A stretch of DNA of 64,000 nt from Cellvibrio sp. (GTDB lineage: Bacteria > Pseudomonadota > Gammaproteobacteria > Pseudomonadales > Cellvibrionaceae). The translations under genes and the position numbers were made by a program. Positions 1-8,741 of this stretch are shown in pieces. The stretch is from assembly GCA_016712405.1 (NCBI GenBank), contig JADJRD010000014.1:620001-684000 (forward strand), read 5' to 3'. The notes below the pieces were generated by a model. That model saw only the letters and a program-made list of their open reading frames with translations. It ran no database searches and had not been told where the DNA came from. Positions within the stretch are counted from its first letter, which is position 1; the number at the start of each line of letters is the position of its first letter.

Positions 1-1
1 A

Positions 2-169
2 AAACATCATTTGGCCTTGGCGTTCTCTCCACTACATCAGCGGAGCACATTAGGCGGATATCGCATGATATTCGAGGGAAAATCAAAAGCAGATTTGGCT
101 GAGTTAGGTTCTCTAAGAGTGCCGGCTTTGGCTGACATTTTTGTCGCAAAAATGCAGGGGAATGTTTAA
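2..169 (+). CDS. ABC transporter ATP-binding protein, C-terminal fragment
   Basis: Only the last 55 codons lie in the window; the frame is open from base 2 to TAA at 167-169. The C-terminus ends in a LADIFVAKM-type tail, which resembles the end of CcmA-like ABC-2 type ATPases (compare the common LEDVFLALM-like ending). The Walker motifs would be upstream of the window. The stop lies two bases before the permease start, so the two genes are almost certainly one transcript forming an ATPase plus permease exporter. Identification relies on this tail and the context. Confidence 0.7.
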   Translation, partial: KHHLALAFSPLHQRSTLGGYRMIFEGKSKADLAELGSLRVPALADIFVAKMQGNV

Positions 170-171
170 TC

Positions 172-1029
172 ATGACTATTTCAGTAAAAAAACTACATGC
201 CCAATTAAAGCGGGAAATTAATGAGTACAAAATCAGTATCATTTATACGCCGATTGTGTTGTCGATAATATCCTTGGCTATTGCAATAGGTACATTTTAT
301 TATTTCTTTATAGCTAAATTAGGTGAGGTCAGCCACATCAAAAATTTATATGATGCGGTGCCTATGGCGATGTATGCAAATGCTGGCTTGATATCAGGCG
401 TTTATTTTTGGATTTTGATTAACTATTTAACCAGTTGTTTATATGACGACCGAAAAAGTAAACAGATTTTGTTTTGGCGATCATTGCCGGTTAGTGAAGG
501 TTTTAATGTGGTCGGCAAACTTATTATGGTTATGGTGTTTGCCCCCTTGTTTATTATGCTAATCAACCTTGTTATGGCTATATTGTTTTCTGCTCTCGCA
601 TTAATTGCAGCGAATATGACCGGGACACCAATGGAATTTCCTGAATTGAGTGCAAATCATGTGTTGGTGCTTCCTTTTCAAATAGCATTTGATAATTTTT
701 TCGGATCGCTTTATCTGATGCCATTTATTGGGTATTTCTTATTGGTATCGGCTGGGGTAAATCGATTCCCCTTTGTGATCGCATTGGGTGTTCCTATGTT
801 GTTAACCTTCATGGATTATTTGCTGAATCAGATTCAAATCAGCATTGGTGTTATGTCAGCAATAAAGCAATACGCTCAACTTTGGGTTGATATTCTTCCT
901 GCCATCGGACTACAAGCTGAGTACCATTTTAAATCAGAACATTTGGCTTTTTTGTTATCAAGTATAGCGGTAGGGGTTATTTTTATTATTGCTAGTATTT
1001 GGTTGCGGAATAATCGTTATGAAATCTAA
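172..1029 (+). CDS. ABC-2 type transporter permease
   Basis: This 285-residue protein has about six hydrophobic segments (roughly residues 22-48, 68-90, 110-147, 175-190, 193-212 and 257-280). Its soluble N-terminus is KREINEYKIS-like, as in ABC-2 membrane subunits. It starts two bases after the upstream ATPase, so the pair should form an inner-membrane ABC exporter. The substrate cannot be told from sequence. The motif DDRKSKQILFWRSLPVS between the second and third helices is typical of this permease group (seen here as a short cytoplasmic loop preceding a helix). Its 3' end overlaps the convergent broken gene by four bases. Confidence 0.8.
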   Translation: MTISVKKLHAQLKREINEYKISIIYTPIVLSIISLAIAIGTFYYFFIAKLGEVSHIKNLYDAVPMAMYANAGLISGVYFWILINYLTSCLYDDRKSKQILFWRSLPVSEGFNVVGKLIMVMVFAPLFIMLINLVMAILFSALALIAANMTGTPMEFPELSANHVLVLPFQIAFDNFFGSLYLMPFIGYFLLVSAGVNRFPFVIALGVPMLLTFMDYLLNQIQISIGVMSAIKQYAQLWVDILPAIGLQAEYHFKSEHLAFLLSSIAVGVIFIIASIWLRNNRYEI

Positions 1030-1719
1030 TAGTAGTCAGTAATGGGTAATAAGTATTGTTCATAATCTCGATTAATTTTTCGAATGCGTTTGTTTTTAAT
1101 GCTGTACAAAGTTCTTGGCTTAATGGCAGAAAATTTTATGCTATCAAGAAAGTGTTGATCCCATAGTTTTTTTAGGGAGCCATCAGCAAATGCCAGTTTT
1201 AATCCCTGCTCCAATCGATTCTTGAGTGTTTGGTTGCTTTTGTGAACAAAAAGAATCGGGGCAGGGGGTAGTGCAGTAAAACTTCTTTCTATGCCCGTTG
1301 CGTGCCTTTTCTCTCTTAGTTCGGTTAAAGTTTTGACTTTGTTTAGGCTTTGTTGATAACGAGGGCTTATAAAACAAGTTCGATAACTTAGTGCACCTAA
1401 TTCAATGGGGAAAACAGCATAATCAATATCCCCCAGATCTTTCATGTCGTCTTCATAGCTAAATTCCAATATCAGATTTTGAAATCTGTTGCTATTTAAT
1501 ACTAGGCGAGCACGAGCACTGCTCACGGTGGGAATGGCTTCTAATTTTATGACTTCATTGGGGCTTCGGGTTTTTTTCGAGGGCTAATCTAATCAATGCA
1601 ATGTTGTAATTTTGTCTTAGGTCGTTTGTGGATTCAGGGGCTCTGTGTCTCACAATTAGCGTGTCGCATGTTGCCAGAGGGCTACAAAAAGCCAAGACAA
1701 TGAAGATGAAATAGCGCAT
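1026..1719 (-). pseudogene. Periplasmic solute-binding-like protein (SBP_bac_3 type), frameshifted and internally shortened
   Basis: On the minus strand an ATG at 1719 opens a signal peptide (MRYFIFIVLAFCSPLATC) and reads to a region ending NIALIRLALEK. It then hits a stop just past a run of seven A (plus-strand T at 1571-1577). Removing one A joins it to the second frame (LEKTRSPNEVIKLEAIP...), which continues to the stop at 1026 with a family-typical C-terminus (LRLA-type helix, here EQGLKLAFADGSLKKLW). The joined product would be 230 residues. The family usually has an extra block of about 50 residues between the LREKRHATGI-like segment and the FVHKSN-like segment; this is missing. Two independent lesions suggest a real pseudogene, although the frameshift alone could be a sequencing error. 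Confidence 0.65.
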
Positions 1720-1924
1720 GTATTGGGACCTGTAGTGAATTCCTGATAATGGCGCAAATATAGGGGCACCATCAGAGCTACCCCTAGAGCTTAGTAGATT
1801 TCTTAATTAATTGAAGTGGATATAAATAAACTCTCTAGGATGCTATTTTTTAAAAAACCATTGTGAATACAATCAAGCGCACGTCAGAAAGACGGATTAC
1901 TCAAGTTGATATCAGGAACTCATC

Positions 1925-4762
1925 ATGTCAATAAACAGAATATTCATAAAAATTGCAGTACTCGCCATTGCGATAGTGGCTACATCTTGTGCCAAGGTTC
2001 AGCCAGTGAATCTGGTGGCTATGAAGCCGGATCCGATAATCATCAAAAGCCCCAATGATGATCGCCAATATTCATCAATGGTTTTGCCCAATGGGTTGCA
2101 AGTGGTATTGATATCAGATCCAACTTTGGAAATTTCAGCAGCGTCTTTGGCAGTTGGTGTGGGTAGTGCGCAAGACCCGAAAAACCAGATGGGCTTGGCG
2201 CACTATTTAGAGCATATGTTGTTTTTGGGAACCGAAAAATTTCCAGAGCCTAGTGGATTTATGAAATTCACCCAGGCAAATGGCGGCATGACTAACGCAT
2301 TTACGGCCTATAACCGAACTAACTATAGGTTTCAGATTAATGCCACAAAATATGATGAGGCATTGGACAGATTCAGTGATTATTTTAAAAAGCCCACTTT
2401 TGATCCGAAATACAGCGATAAAGAACGTAATGCTGTAAACAACGAATGGTCATTGCAAAAAGCGCAAGACAATTGGAATCTGTTTGCTTTACAAGGCATT
2501 ACTGCAAATCCTGAAAGCCCTGCATCTCAATTTAATATTGGCAATCTGGATACATTAAAAGACAAACCTGATTCAGTACTGATTGATGAAATGAAGCAAT
2601 TTTATCAGCGTTATTATTCAGCGAATATTATGAAACTTAGCTTGGTTGGTAAGCAAAGTTTGCCAGAGTTGAGAGCGCTTGCTGAAAAACATTTTGCATC
2701 AATTCCTAATAAAAATATTTCGTTGCCTGAAGTCACCGTTTCTGGAATTACCAAGGCTCAAATGGGAAAGACCATTCATTACAAGCCTCTCAGAGATATG
2801 AAACTGCTGTATATAGACTTTCCAATACGATCCAACCTGCATCAATGGCGCTTGAAACCGAATGAATTTATTCACAATCTGCTGACATCAGAAGAGCCTG
2901 GAACCTTGGGTGAGCAAATGCGTGCAAAAGGTTGGGTTAAAGAAATTACCGCAAATTTTGAATCGGATGCCTATGGTCCTGATGGTTATTGTCGAGTCTA
3001 CGCTGAATTAACTGATGATGGCTTAAACAAGCAAGATGAAATTGTTGCGGCTATTTTTGCCTATATTGATTTAATTAAACAAAAAGGTCTAAACGAAAAT
3101 TATTACACTGAATTACAGTCGATGCGTGCAAAAGATTTTGTTAATGCGCCTAAGCCAAATCCTTTACAGCAGGCAGTTGGTTTAAGTATGTCGCAATTTG
3201 AGCTACCTGTAGAAAACCTGATGAATTCACATTATGTGTATGAGCGATATGATGCTAAATCGATAAAGAATGTTCTGTCTCAACTCCAGGAAAAGCGAGC
3301 GCGTATTTGGTATGTCAATTCGGGTGAAAAAGTAGATACGCCTATTCCCTTTTTTGATGGTCAGTATGCACTAGATGATATTAGTGCGGATCAATACCGA
3401 AGATGGGAAAAGTTAAAGAAGGATTTCGCATTTAACTTACCGCCGTTAAATAATCTGTTTAGTAACGAATCTGCCGAAATTGTTAAAGCTGAAAATTTAA
3501 AACCTAAATTGGTTGTGGCTCAAGAAGGCGTTGAAGCATTTTTGGTTCACCCTGAATTTTATGCGGAAGATAAAGGAAAAATTGCTTTGCAATTGAATGT
3601 TGATTTCGCACTTGATTCACCCAAGCAAGCAGTCTTGGCGCAGTTATTAAATGGGGTGTTTGCCAAGCAGACTATGACCTTGGCTGATCGAGCCAGTCGC
3701 GCTTCATTATCTGTATCCACTTCAGTAATGGATGTAAACAGTCAAGGAATCTATATTTCAGGGTACACTAGTAAACACGCGCAATTACTTGAGCAAATGC
3801 TGAATGAATTTTCTGCATTGAATATGGATGAACAATATTTTTCGGAAGCGCTGGATACCTATAAAAATAATCTTGCGAATCAAAAAAAGAATCATGTGTT
3901 TCGTCAATTGTTTGCCCATATGCAACGCTTGCAATATCGCCAGCAATGGTCAGATGACGAGTTATTAGCAGTAGCTAATCAGGTTACACATGCTGAACTT
4001 GTGGCTTACCACCAAGCAGTGAAAGCGAATCTGTTATTGCGTTTTTTATTTGCTGGAAATTATACGGAAGCACAGGTTCGTGAAATGACGAATAAAGCAA
4101 CAGCCATTTTACCGGGTAAAAAAATGCCACAATCACGCAGTGTTAATAGTTATGTAACTCCTGCTGCTGGAAAAATCGTTGAAATTAAACAAGAAGTGGA
4201 GTTGGCCGACAGTGCGGTATTGCAGGCTTGGTTTGGCAATCAAAAATCTGACGATGAGCAAGCACAACTGGTGGTATTGAATGCATTGTTCGGCAACGCA
4301 TTTTTCACCCAGCTACGCACTAATGAACAATTAGGTTATGTCGTTACGAGTTTTGATTTCCCAGTTGATGAGGTCCCAGGTTTTGGCATGTTGGTACAAA
4401 GTTCCAATACAGATTTAACAGGCATTAAAGCCAGAATGGATAAGCCCCGATCAGATTATTTGCCTACACTAAAAGCGACTGATGATGCGATTATTGAACA
4501 AACCAAGCAAGCCATGATTGCTAATCTGTTACAAAAACCAACGGATATTTATGCGGATACTGGTCGTTATGCACGCGAATTTTGGCATGCGAAATATCAA
4601 TTTGATGGTAGAGATAGATACTTGGCATCCCTGAAAAAAGTGACCAAGCAGGATCTGATTAACATTTACGAGAAATTGTTATTGAACGATAAAGCAGGCC
4701 AATATCTTCTTCAAATTCGCGGCACCAATTTCAAAGATAAGCCTTTTGCGTCAGTAAAATGA
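1925..4762 (+). CDS. M16 family zinc metalloprotease (pitrilysin/insulinase type), putative lipoprotein
   Basis: This 945-residue protein is close to E. coli pitrilysin in length. The inverted zinc motif HxxEH is present: H93 and H97 as ligands with catalytic E96 (HYLEH). The third ligand is probably E174 in NNEWSLQ. The rest follows the four-domain M16 layout, with an inactive C-terminal half that includes the RTNEQLGYVV signature. The N-terminus is a signal peptide ending at ATSC, a weak lipobox, so it may be membrane-anchored in the periplasm, where it would degrade peptides. The start is supported by AGGAA about six bases upstream. It stands alone, followed by a hairpin terminator. Confidence 0.93.
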   Translation: MSINRIFIKIAVLAIAIVATSCAKVQPVNLVAMKPDPIIIKSPNDDRQYSSMVLPNGLQVVLISDPTLEISAASLAVGVGSAQDPKNQMGLAHYLEHMLFLGTEKFPEPSGFMKFTQANGGMTNAFTAYNRTNYRFQINATKYDEALDRFSDYFKKPTFDPKYSDKERNAVNNEWSLQKAQDNWNLFALQGITANPESPASQFNIGNLDTLKDKPDSVLIDEMKQFYQRYYSANIMKLSLVGKQSLPELRALAEKHFASIPNKNISLPEVTVSGITKAQMGKTIHYKPLRDMKLLYIDFPIRSNLHQWRLKPNEFIHNLLTSEEPGTLGEQMRAKGWVKEITANFESDAYGPDGYCRVYAELTDDGLNKQDEIVAAIFAYIDLIKQKGLNENYYTELQSMRAKDFVNAPKPNPLQQAVGLSMSQFELPVENLMNSHYVYERYDAKSIKNVLSQLQEKRARIWYVNSGEKVDTPIPFFDGQYALDDISADQYRRWEKLKKDFAFNLPPLNNLFSNESAEIVKAENLKPKLVVAQEGVEAFLVHPEFYAEDKGKIALQLNVDFALDSPKQAVLAQLLNGVFAKQTMTLADRASRASLSVSTSVMDVNSQGIYISGYTSKHAQLLEQMLNEFSALNMDEQYFSEALDTYKNNLANQKKNHVFRQLFAHMQRLQYRQQWSDDELLAVANQVTHAELVAYHQAVKANLLLRFLFAGNYTEAQVREMTNKATAILPGKKMPQSRSVNSYVTPAAGKIVEIKQEVELADSAVLQAWFGNQKSDDEQAQLVVLNALFGNAFFTQLRTNEQLGYVVTSFDFPVDEVPGFGMLVQSSNTDLTGIKARMDKPRSDYLPTLKATDDAIIEQTKQAMIANLLQKPTDIYADTGRYAREFWHAKYQFDGRDRYLASLKKVTKQDLINIYEKLLLNDKAGQYLLQIRGTNFKDKPFASVK

Positions 4763-4780
4763 TTGGGTGGGAAATAAATG

Positions 4781-4810
4781 GAGGCGCAATAATTGCGTCT
4801 CTATTTATTT
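4781..4810 (+). terminator. Rho-independent terminator after the M16 protease gene
   Basis: A nine-pair stem (GAGGCGCAA / TTGCGTCTC, one G-U pair) with a short loop at 4781-4801 is followed by a T-rich stretch. It lies 18 bases after the protease stop and before the DUF3144 gene, so it fits termination of the protease transcript. Confidence 0.6.
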
Positions 4811-4839
4811 GTGTGTATTAAAAATTTTAGAGAAATTCC

Positions 4840-5151
4840 ATGAATAAACAAGATGAAGATATTTTTTGGGGATTGGTTGATCAGTTTATTGAAAATGCCA
4901 ACCAAGCGTGTGATCAGGCGGATCCCGGAATTGTGAGTGCAGCAATGTTGAATGCGGTCGCGCGGTTTAATGCTTTTATTGTGGCCAACGAATCACTGGA
5001 TAAAAAAGAGTTTGCTGAAGAAGTGGATTCGGCATTGAACTATTTAACGGGGCGATATCGTGAATTGCTGCGCGAGCACTTGGATGATTACCGGGAAAAC
5101 TACACTCAATATATCGGCAATAAATCAGCCGATGAGTTGGAAAATCTATAA
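4840..5151 (+). CDS. DUF3144 domain-containing protein
   Basis: This 103-residue, acidic, all-helical cytoplasmic protein has no signal peptide. The sequence fits DUF3144: FWGLVDQFIENAN near the start, AMLNAVARFNAFIVA in the middle and a YRELLREHLDDYREN block near the end. The family's function is unknown; members are small and common in gammaproteobacteria. It appears to be transcribed on its own, after the protease terminator. Confidence 0.85.
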   Translation: MNKQDEDIFWGLVDQFIENANQACDQADPGIVSAAMLNAVARFNAFIVANESLDKKEFAEEVDSALNYLTGRYRELLREHLDDYRENYTQYIGNKSADELENL

Positions 5152-5229
5152 CCTGCTTGGCGCAATAACCCTCTCGTGTTAGTTGCCCCGCGTGTGTAAA
5201 AGCAGAATGCTCTGCTAGACTTAATGCCA

Positions 5230-5259
5230 TTGGGCTGTCTTGTATACATGTGCAATAAT
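5230..5259 (+). promoter_or_regulatory. Possible promoter for the sialate O-acetylesterase gene
   Basis: TTGGGC at 5230-5235 and AATAAT at 5254-5259 are separated by 18 bases and lie 30 bases before the ATG. The -10 is good and the -35 is weak. Confidence 0.35.
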
Positions 5260-5288
5260 GATTCTTTAATCAACCGCGGGATAACGAA

Positions 5289-7289
5289 ATGAAAATAAAA
5301 CATTTTTTTGCTTTTCTAGTTGCATTTCCTTTGCTTTTCGCCCTTTTGGCTATTCAGGCTAGTGCTGATGTCAGTTTGCCAAAACTGATCAGCGATGGTG
5401 CTGTTTTACAGCGTGATAAACCCATTGCTATTTGGGGTTGGGCTGATGAGGGCGAATCGGTCACTGTTAAATTTGCCGGTAAAGAAAAAAAGACAGTTGC
5501 AAAAAACGGCAGTTGGTCGGTGCAATTTCCTGCGTTGAAAGCCGGTGGCGATTATCAATTGGTGGTGACAGGAAAAAATACGCTGACGCGCAATAATATT
5601 GTCATGGGTGATGTCTGGATTGCTTCAGGTCAATCCAATATAGAGTTGCCTTTACATCGATTGCGTTATCAATACCCCGATGTGATTTCATCAACCAATC
5701 AACCTTTAATTCGTGAATTTAATGTGGCAGTGGCCTACGCATTTAAAGGTCCGCAAAAAGATTTTCAGCAAGGTATTTGGAAAACAGCAACGGTTGAAAA
5801 TATTTCGACTTTCTCCGGCGTTGGATTTTTCTTTATGCGTAAAATTCATCAGGAAATTGGCGTGCCTGTTGGTTTGATTACTGTCCCGGTTGGTGGTTCA
5901 CCCGCTGAAGCCTGGATCAGTGAAGAAGGTTTGAAAAATTTCCCGCATTATGTCAATCAGTTGGCTCCATTTAAAGATGATAAATTTGTAGAAAAAACGA
6001 TTCAAACGGACAAGGCATCAAATGAAAAATGGTATGGCGAACTTAATGCCGCCGATTTGTGATTGCAACAAAATTGGTCTGCAGAAAAACTCGATACCCG
6101 TCTTTGGAAATCAATCAATATTCCCGGAAAATTAAAAGAACAGGGATATGTGTTACCTAATGGATCCTTTTGGGTTCGTAAAACAATTTCATTAACCGAC
6201 GAGCAAGCAAAAAAATCCGGAACTGTTTGGTTGGGTTGCATTGTTGACGGCGATCAGGTGTTTTTAAATGGTCAATCTATAGGGCAAATCGGTTATCAAT
6301 ATCCACCACGCATTTATGCAGTGCCTGCGAATTTATTAAAAGCAGGGGAGAATACATTGAGTATTCGTGTCACCAGTTATTCCGGCAATCCAGGTTTTGT
6401 GAAAGACAAGCGTTATGATTTGGATTTGGGTGATGAAAAAGTATCTCTCGCTGGCGAGTGGAAATTCAAAGTGGCCGCGGCTGTCGCACCAATGAATAAA
6501 ACCACTACCTTGCATTATCAACCTGCGAGTTTATTTAATGCGAAGTTAGCTCCCGCACTGCCGTTGCAAATTAAAGGCGTGCTTTGGTATCAAGGTGAAT
6601 CCAATGTGGTGAAGCCTGATGCGGAGCTCGCTTTGCGCAAACCAGCAAGGCTTTGTAAAAGTGAAAGTTGTGCAGCGGTGAAATCGGAATATCGTTATTT
6701 GATGACGGATTTAATTACTGATTGGCGTAAACAATTTAATCAAGGTGATTTCCCCTTTATTTACGTGCAATTAGTGAATTTTCAGGAAGCATTTGATCAA
6801 CCCACCGAAAGTAAATGGGCAGAATTGCGCGAAGCTCAACGCGAATTGCTCGCGGTAAAAAATACCGCTATGGCAGTAGGTATTGATGTCGGTGAGTGGA
6901 ATGATATACATCCATTAAATAAACAGGATGTGGGTGAGCGTTTGGCGCTGGGTGCGATGAAATTAGCCTATGGAAAAAAATCAATTGTGTCTTCCGGGCC
7001 ATTGATTAAATCAGTGAAATTAAAATCCGGAAAAATCGAAATTGCATTTGATTCTGCTAAAGGTTTGCTCATTCGCGGGGATAAAATTAAACATCTTGCA
7101 ATTGCAGGTGCAGACAAAAAATTCGTTTGGACAACTGCAAAAGTGAAAAACGATCGTTTGATTGTTGATACCAGTGTTGTGACTAATCCGAAATGGGTTC
7201 GTTATGCTTGGGCAGATAATCCTGAAGGTGTCAATCTTTACAACGCAGCGGGATTGCCTGCGTCGCCGTTTGAGGCGGAAGTGAAGTAA
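5289..7289 (+). pseudogene. Sialate O-acetylesterase-type carbohydrate esterase, interrupted by an in-frame TGA
   Basis: One frame runs from ATG 5289 to the stop at 7287-7289 (666 codons, normal for the family) but is cut by TGA at 6060-6062. The first part has a signal peptide ending ...QASA, an Ig-like N-terminal domain (LISDGAVLQRDKPIAIWGWA) and the catalytic serine in GQSN. The second part has the jelly-roll insert and the C-terminal catalytic Asp-His region (NDIHPLNKQD). The enzyme would remove O-acetyl groups from sialic acid or xylan-type sugars in the periplasm or outside the cell. Both parts are well conserved, so the stop is either a very recent nonsense mutation or an error; GGA to TGA is the simplest explanation because homologues often have Gly here. 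Confidence 0.85.
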
Positions 7290-7292
7290 GAT

Positions 7293-7330
7293 TCCCCCTC
7301 TCCCTAACCCTCTCCCACAAGGGTAGAGGG
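7293..7330 (-). repeat. GC-rich hairpin repeat, CCCTCTCCC family (copy 1 of an inverted pair)
   Basis: CCCTCTCCCACAAGGG-TAGAGGG forms the hairpin, with a CCCTCTCCCTAA tail before it. An inverted copy lies at 7449-7486. The same family recurs near 16.7, 25.3, 33.0 and 33.1 kb. Confidence 0.8.
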
Positions 7331-7448
7331 AACAGAATTTCCCAAGTTGAAATTTAAGCGAATTTATCCATATATTCGGTAGAATATGTTTTTGGTTATT
7401 TGTTTATAGTGCGCAATATTTCTTAATGTAAAACAAAGTGAGGTCTGC

Positions 7449-7486
7449 TCCCTCTCCCCTTGTGGGAGAGGGTTGGGGAGAGGGGT
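7449..7486 (+). repeat. GC-rich hairpin repeat, CCCTCTCCC family (copy 2 of an inverted pair)
   Basis: The CCCTCTCCCC-TTGT-GGGAGAGGG hairpin is followed by TTGGGGAGAGGGG. It is the reverse complement of the copy at 7293. Its purine-rich tail lies directly upstream of the likely start of the flavoprotein gene and can act as its ribosome-binding site. Confidence 0.8.
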
Positions 7487-7490
7487 AAGG

Positions 7491-8741
7491 TTGTTAAATC
7501 AAAGTTCAATTCCATCCATCACCATCATAGGCGCAGGCCCCGCCGGTTTAATGGCTGCCGAAGTTATTGCCTCTGCTGGTTTTTCTGTTTCGGTTTTTGA
7601 TGCAATGCCTTCAGTCGGCAGAAAATTTTTATTAGCCGGTGTCGGTGGAATGAATATCACCCATTCAGAACCACATGCGCAATTACTCTCACGCTACTTT
7701 AATGCAGAATCTGATTTACAACCTTATATTGATCAATTCACATCGAAAGATTTACGTGAATGGATTCATCGTTTAGGTGTAGAAACATTTGTCGGAACTT
7801 CTGGCAGAGTTTTTCCTAAAGAAATGAAAGCTGCTCCACTGTTGCGTGCCTGGTTGTATAAATTGCGAAGTATGGACGTAAAAATATTTACTCGCCATGA
7901 ATGGCAAGGTTGGAATGAGTCGGGCGAATTAACATTTATTCGAACTAATACAGACAAACAGTCTGACATTATCAGCATAAAAACTGATGTGTGTGTTTTG
8001 GCATTGGGCGGTGCTAGTTGGCCGCAGCTAGGTTCAAATGGGGTTTGGGTTAATTATCTTCAGGAAAAAAATATTTCAATCGCTCCCTTGGTTCCATCCA
8101 ATTGTGGTTTTAATGTAAATTGGAGTGAAAAATTTAAAACGGAATTTGCGGGAGAGCCTATTAATACCATTCAATTATCCTGTCTTGATTCGCAGAGTGC
8201 GATGCATTCTATTCGTAGCGAAGCAATGGTTGCGGCTTTTGGAATTGAAGGGACTGGAGTTTACGCGCTGTCATCCTTCTTGCGCCAACAAATTATCCAA
8301 CAGGGTAAAGCAGAATTGATTATCGATTTGTTGCCTGATTATTCATTAGAAAAAATTAAATCTTTGTTGTCCAAAGATAGACAAAAAAATTCCATGAGTA
8401 ATTTCCTGCGCAAGCAATTAAATTTATCTCCCGTTAAAATAGCGCTTCTCCGGGAATTGACTGAAAAAAATGTCTGGAGTGATATCAATCTTTTAACGAA
8501 AACGATTAAAAATCTAAAGATTAACTCTTTTTCCTATCGCCCAATAGAAGAAGCAATTAGTAGTGCGGGTGGTATTGACTTCGATGAATTAGACGTTCAT
8601 CTGATGTTAAAAAAATTACCTGGAGTATTTTGTGCCGGTGAAATGCTCAATTGGGAGGCGCCAACAGGCGGATATTTATTAACCGCTTGTTTTGCGACTG
8701 GTCGTGCAGCTGGGTTGGGCGTTGTGGAGTATTTGCGTTAA
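7491..8741 (+). CDS. NAD(P)/FAD-dependent oxidoreductase (HI0933/YhiN-like flavoprotein)
   Basis: The Rossmann FAD-binding motif GAGPAGLMAAE stands right at the N-terminus, and the C-terminal FAD contact region is GEMLNWEAPTGGYLLTACFATGRAAG. Both are typical of the HI0933-like flavoprotein family (TIGR03862 branch), whose substrate is unknown. No ATG lies before the Rossmann fold. The TTG at 7491 is preferred because the purine-rich end of the repeat (GAGAGGGG) sits five bases upstream. The TTG at 7473 would start inside the repeat. The frame ends in TAATG, overlapping the glycosyltransferase start by one base, so the two are translationally coupled. Confidence 0.85.
   Translation: MLNQSSIPSITIIGAGPAGLMAAEVIASAGFSVSVFDAMPSVGRKFLLAGVGGMNITHSEPHAQLLSRYFNAESDLQPYIDQFTSKDLREWIHRLGVETFVGTSGRVFPKEMKAAPLLRAWLYKLRSMDVKIFTRHEWQGWNESGELTFIRTNTDKQSDIISIKTDVCVLALGGASWPQLGSNGVWVNYLQEKNISIAPLVPSNCGFNVNWSEKFKTEFAGEPINTIQLSCLDSQSAMHSIRSEAMVAAFGIEGTGVYALSSFLRQQIIQQGKAELIIDLLPDYSLEKIKSLLSKDRQKNSMSNFLRKQLNLSPVKIALLRELTEKNVWSDINLLTKTIKNLKINSFSYRPIEEAISSAGGIDFDELDVHLMLKKLPGVFCAGEMLNWEAPTGGYLLTACFATGRAAGLGVVEYLR

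Noticed and set aside
6060..6062. TGA read as selenocysteine in the esterase
   Set aside because: No Cys or Sec is expected at this linker position in the family, no selenocysteine insertion hairpin was evident after the codon, and GGA to TGA is simpler.
8651..8740. Upstream start for the glycosyltransferase at 8651
   Set aside because: It would overlap the conserved C-terminus of the flavoprotein by 91 bases. The ATG at 8741 in TAATG is the natural start.
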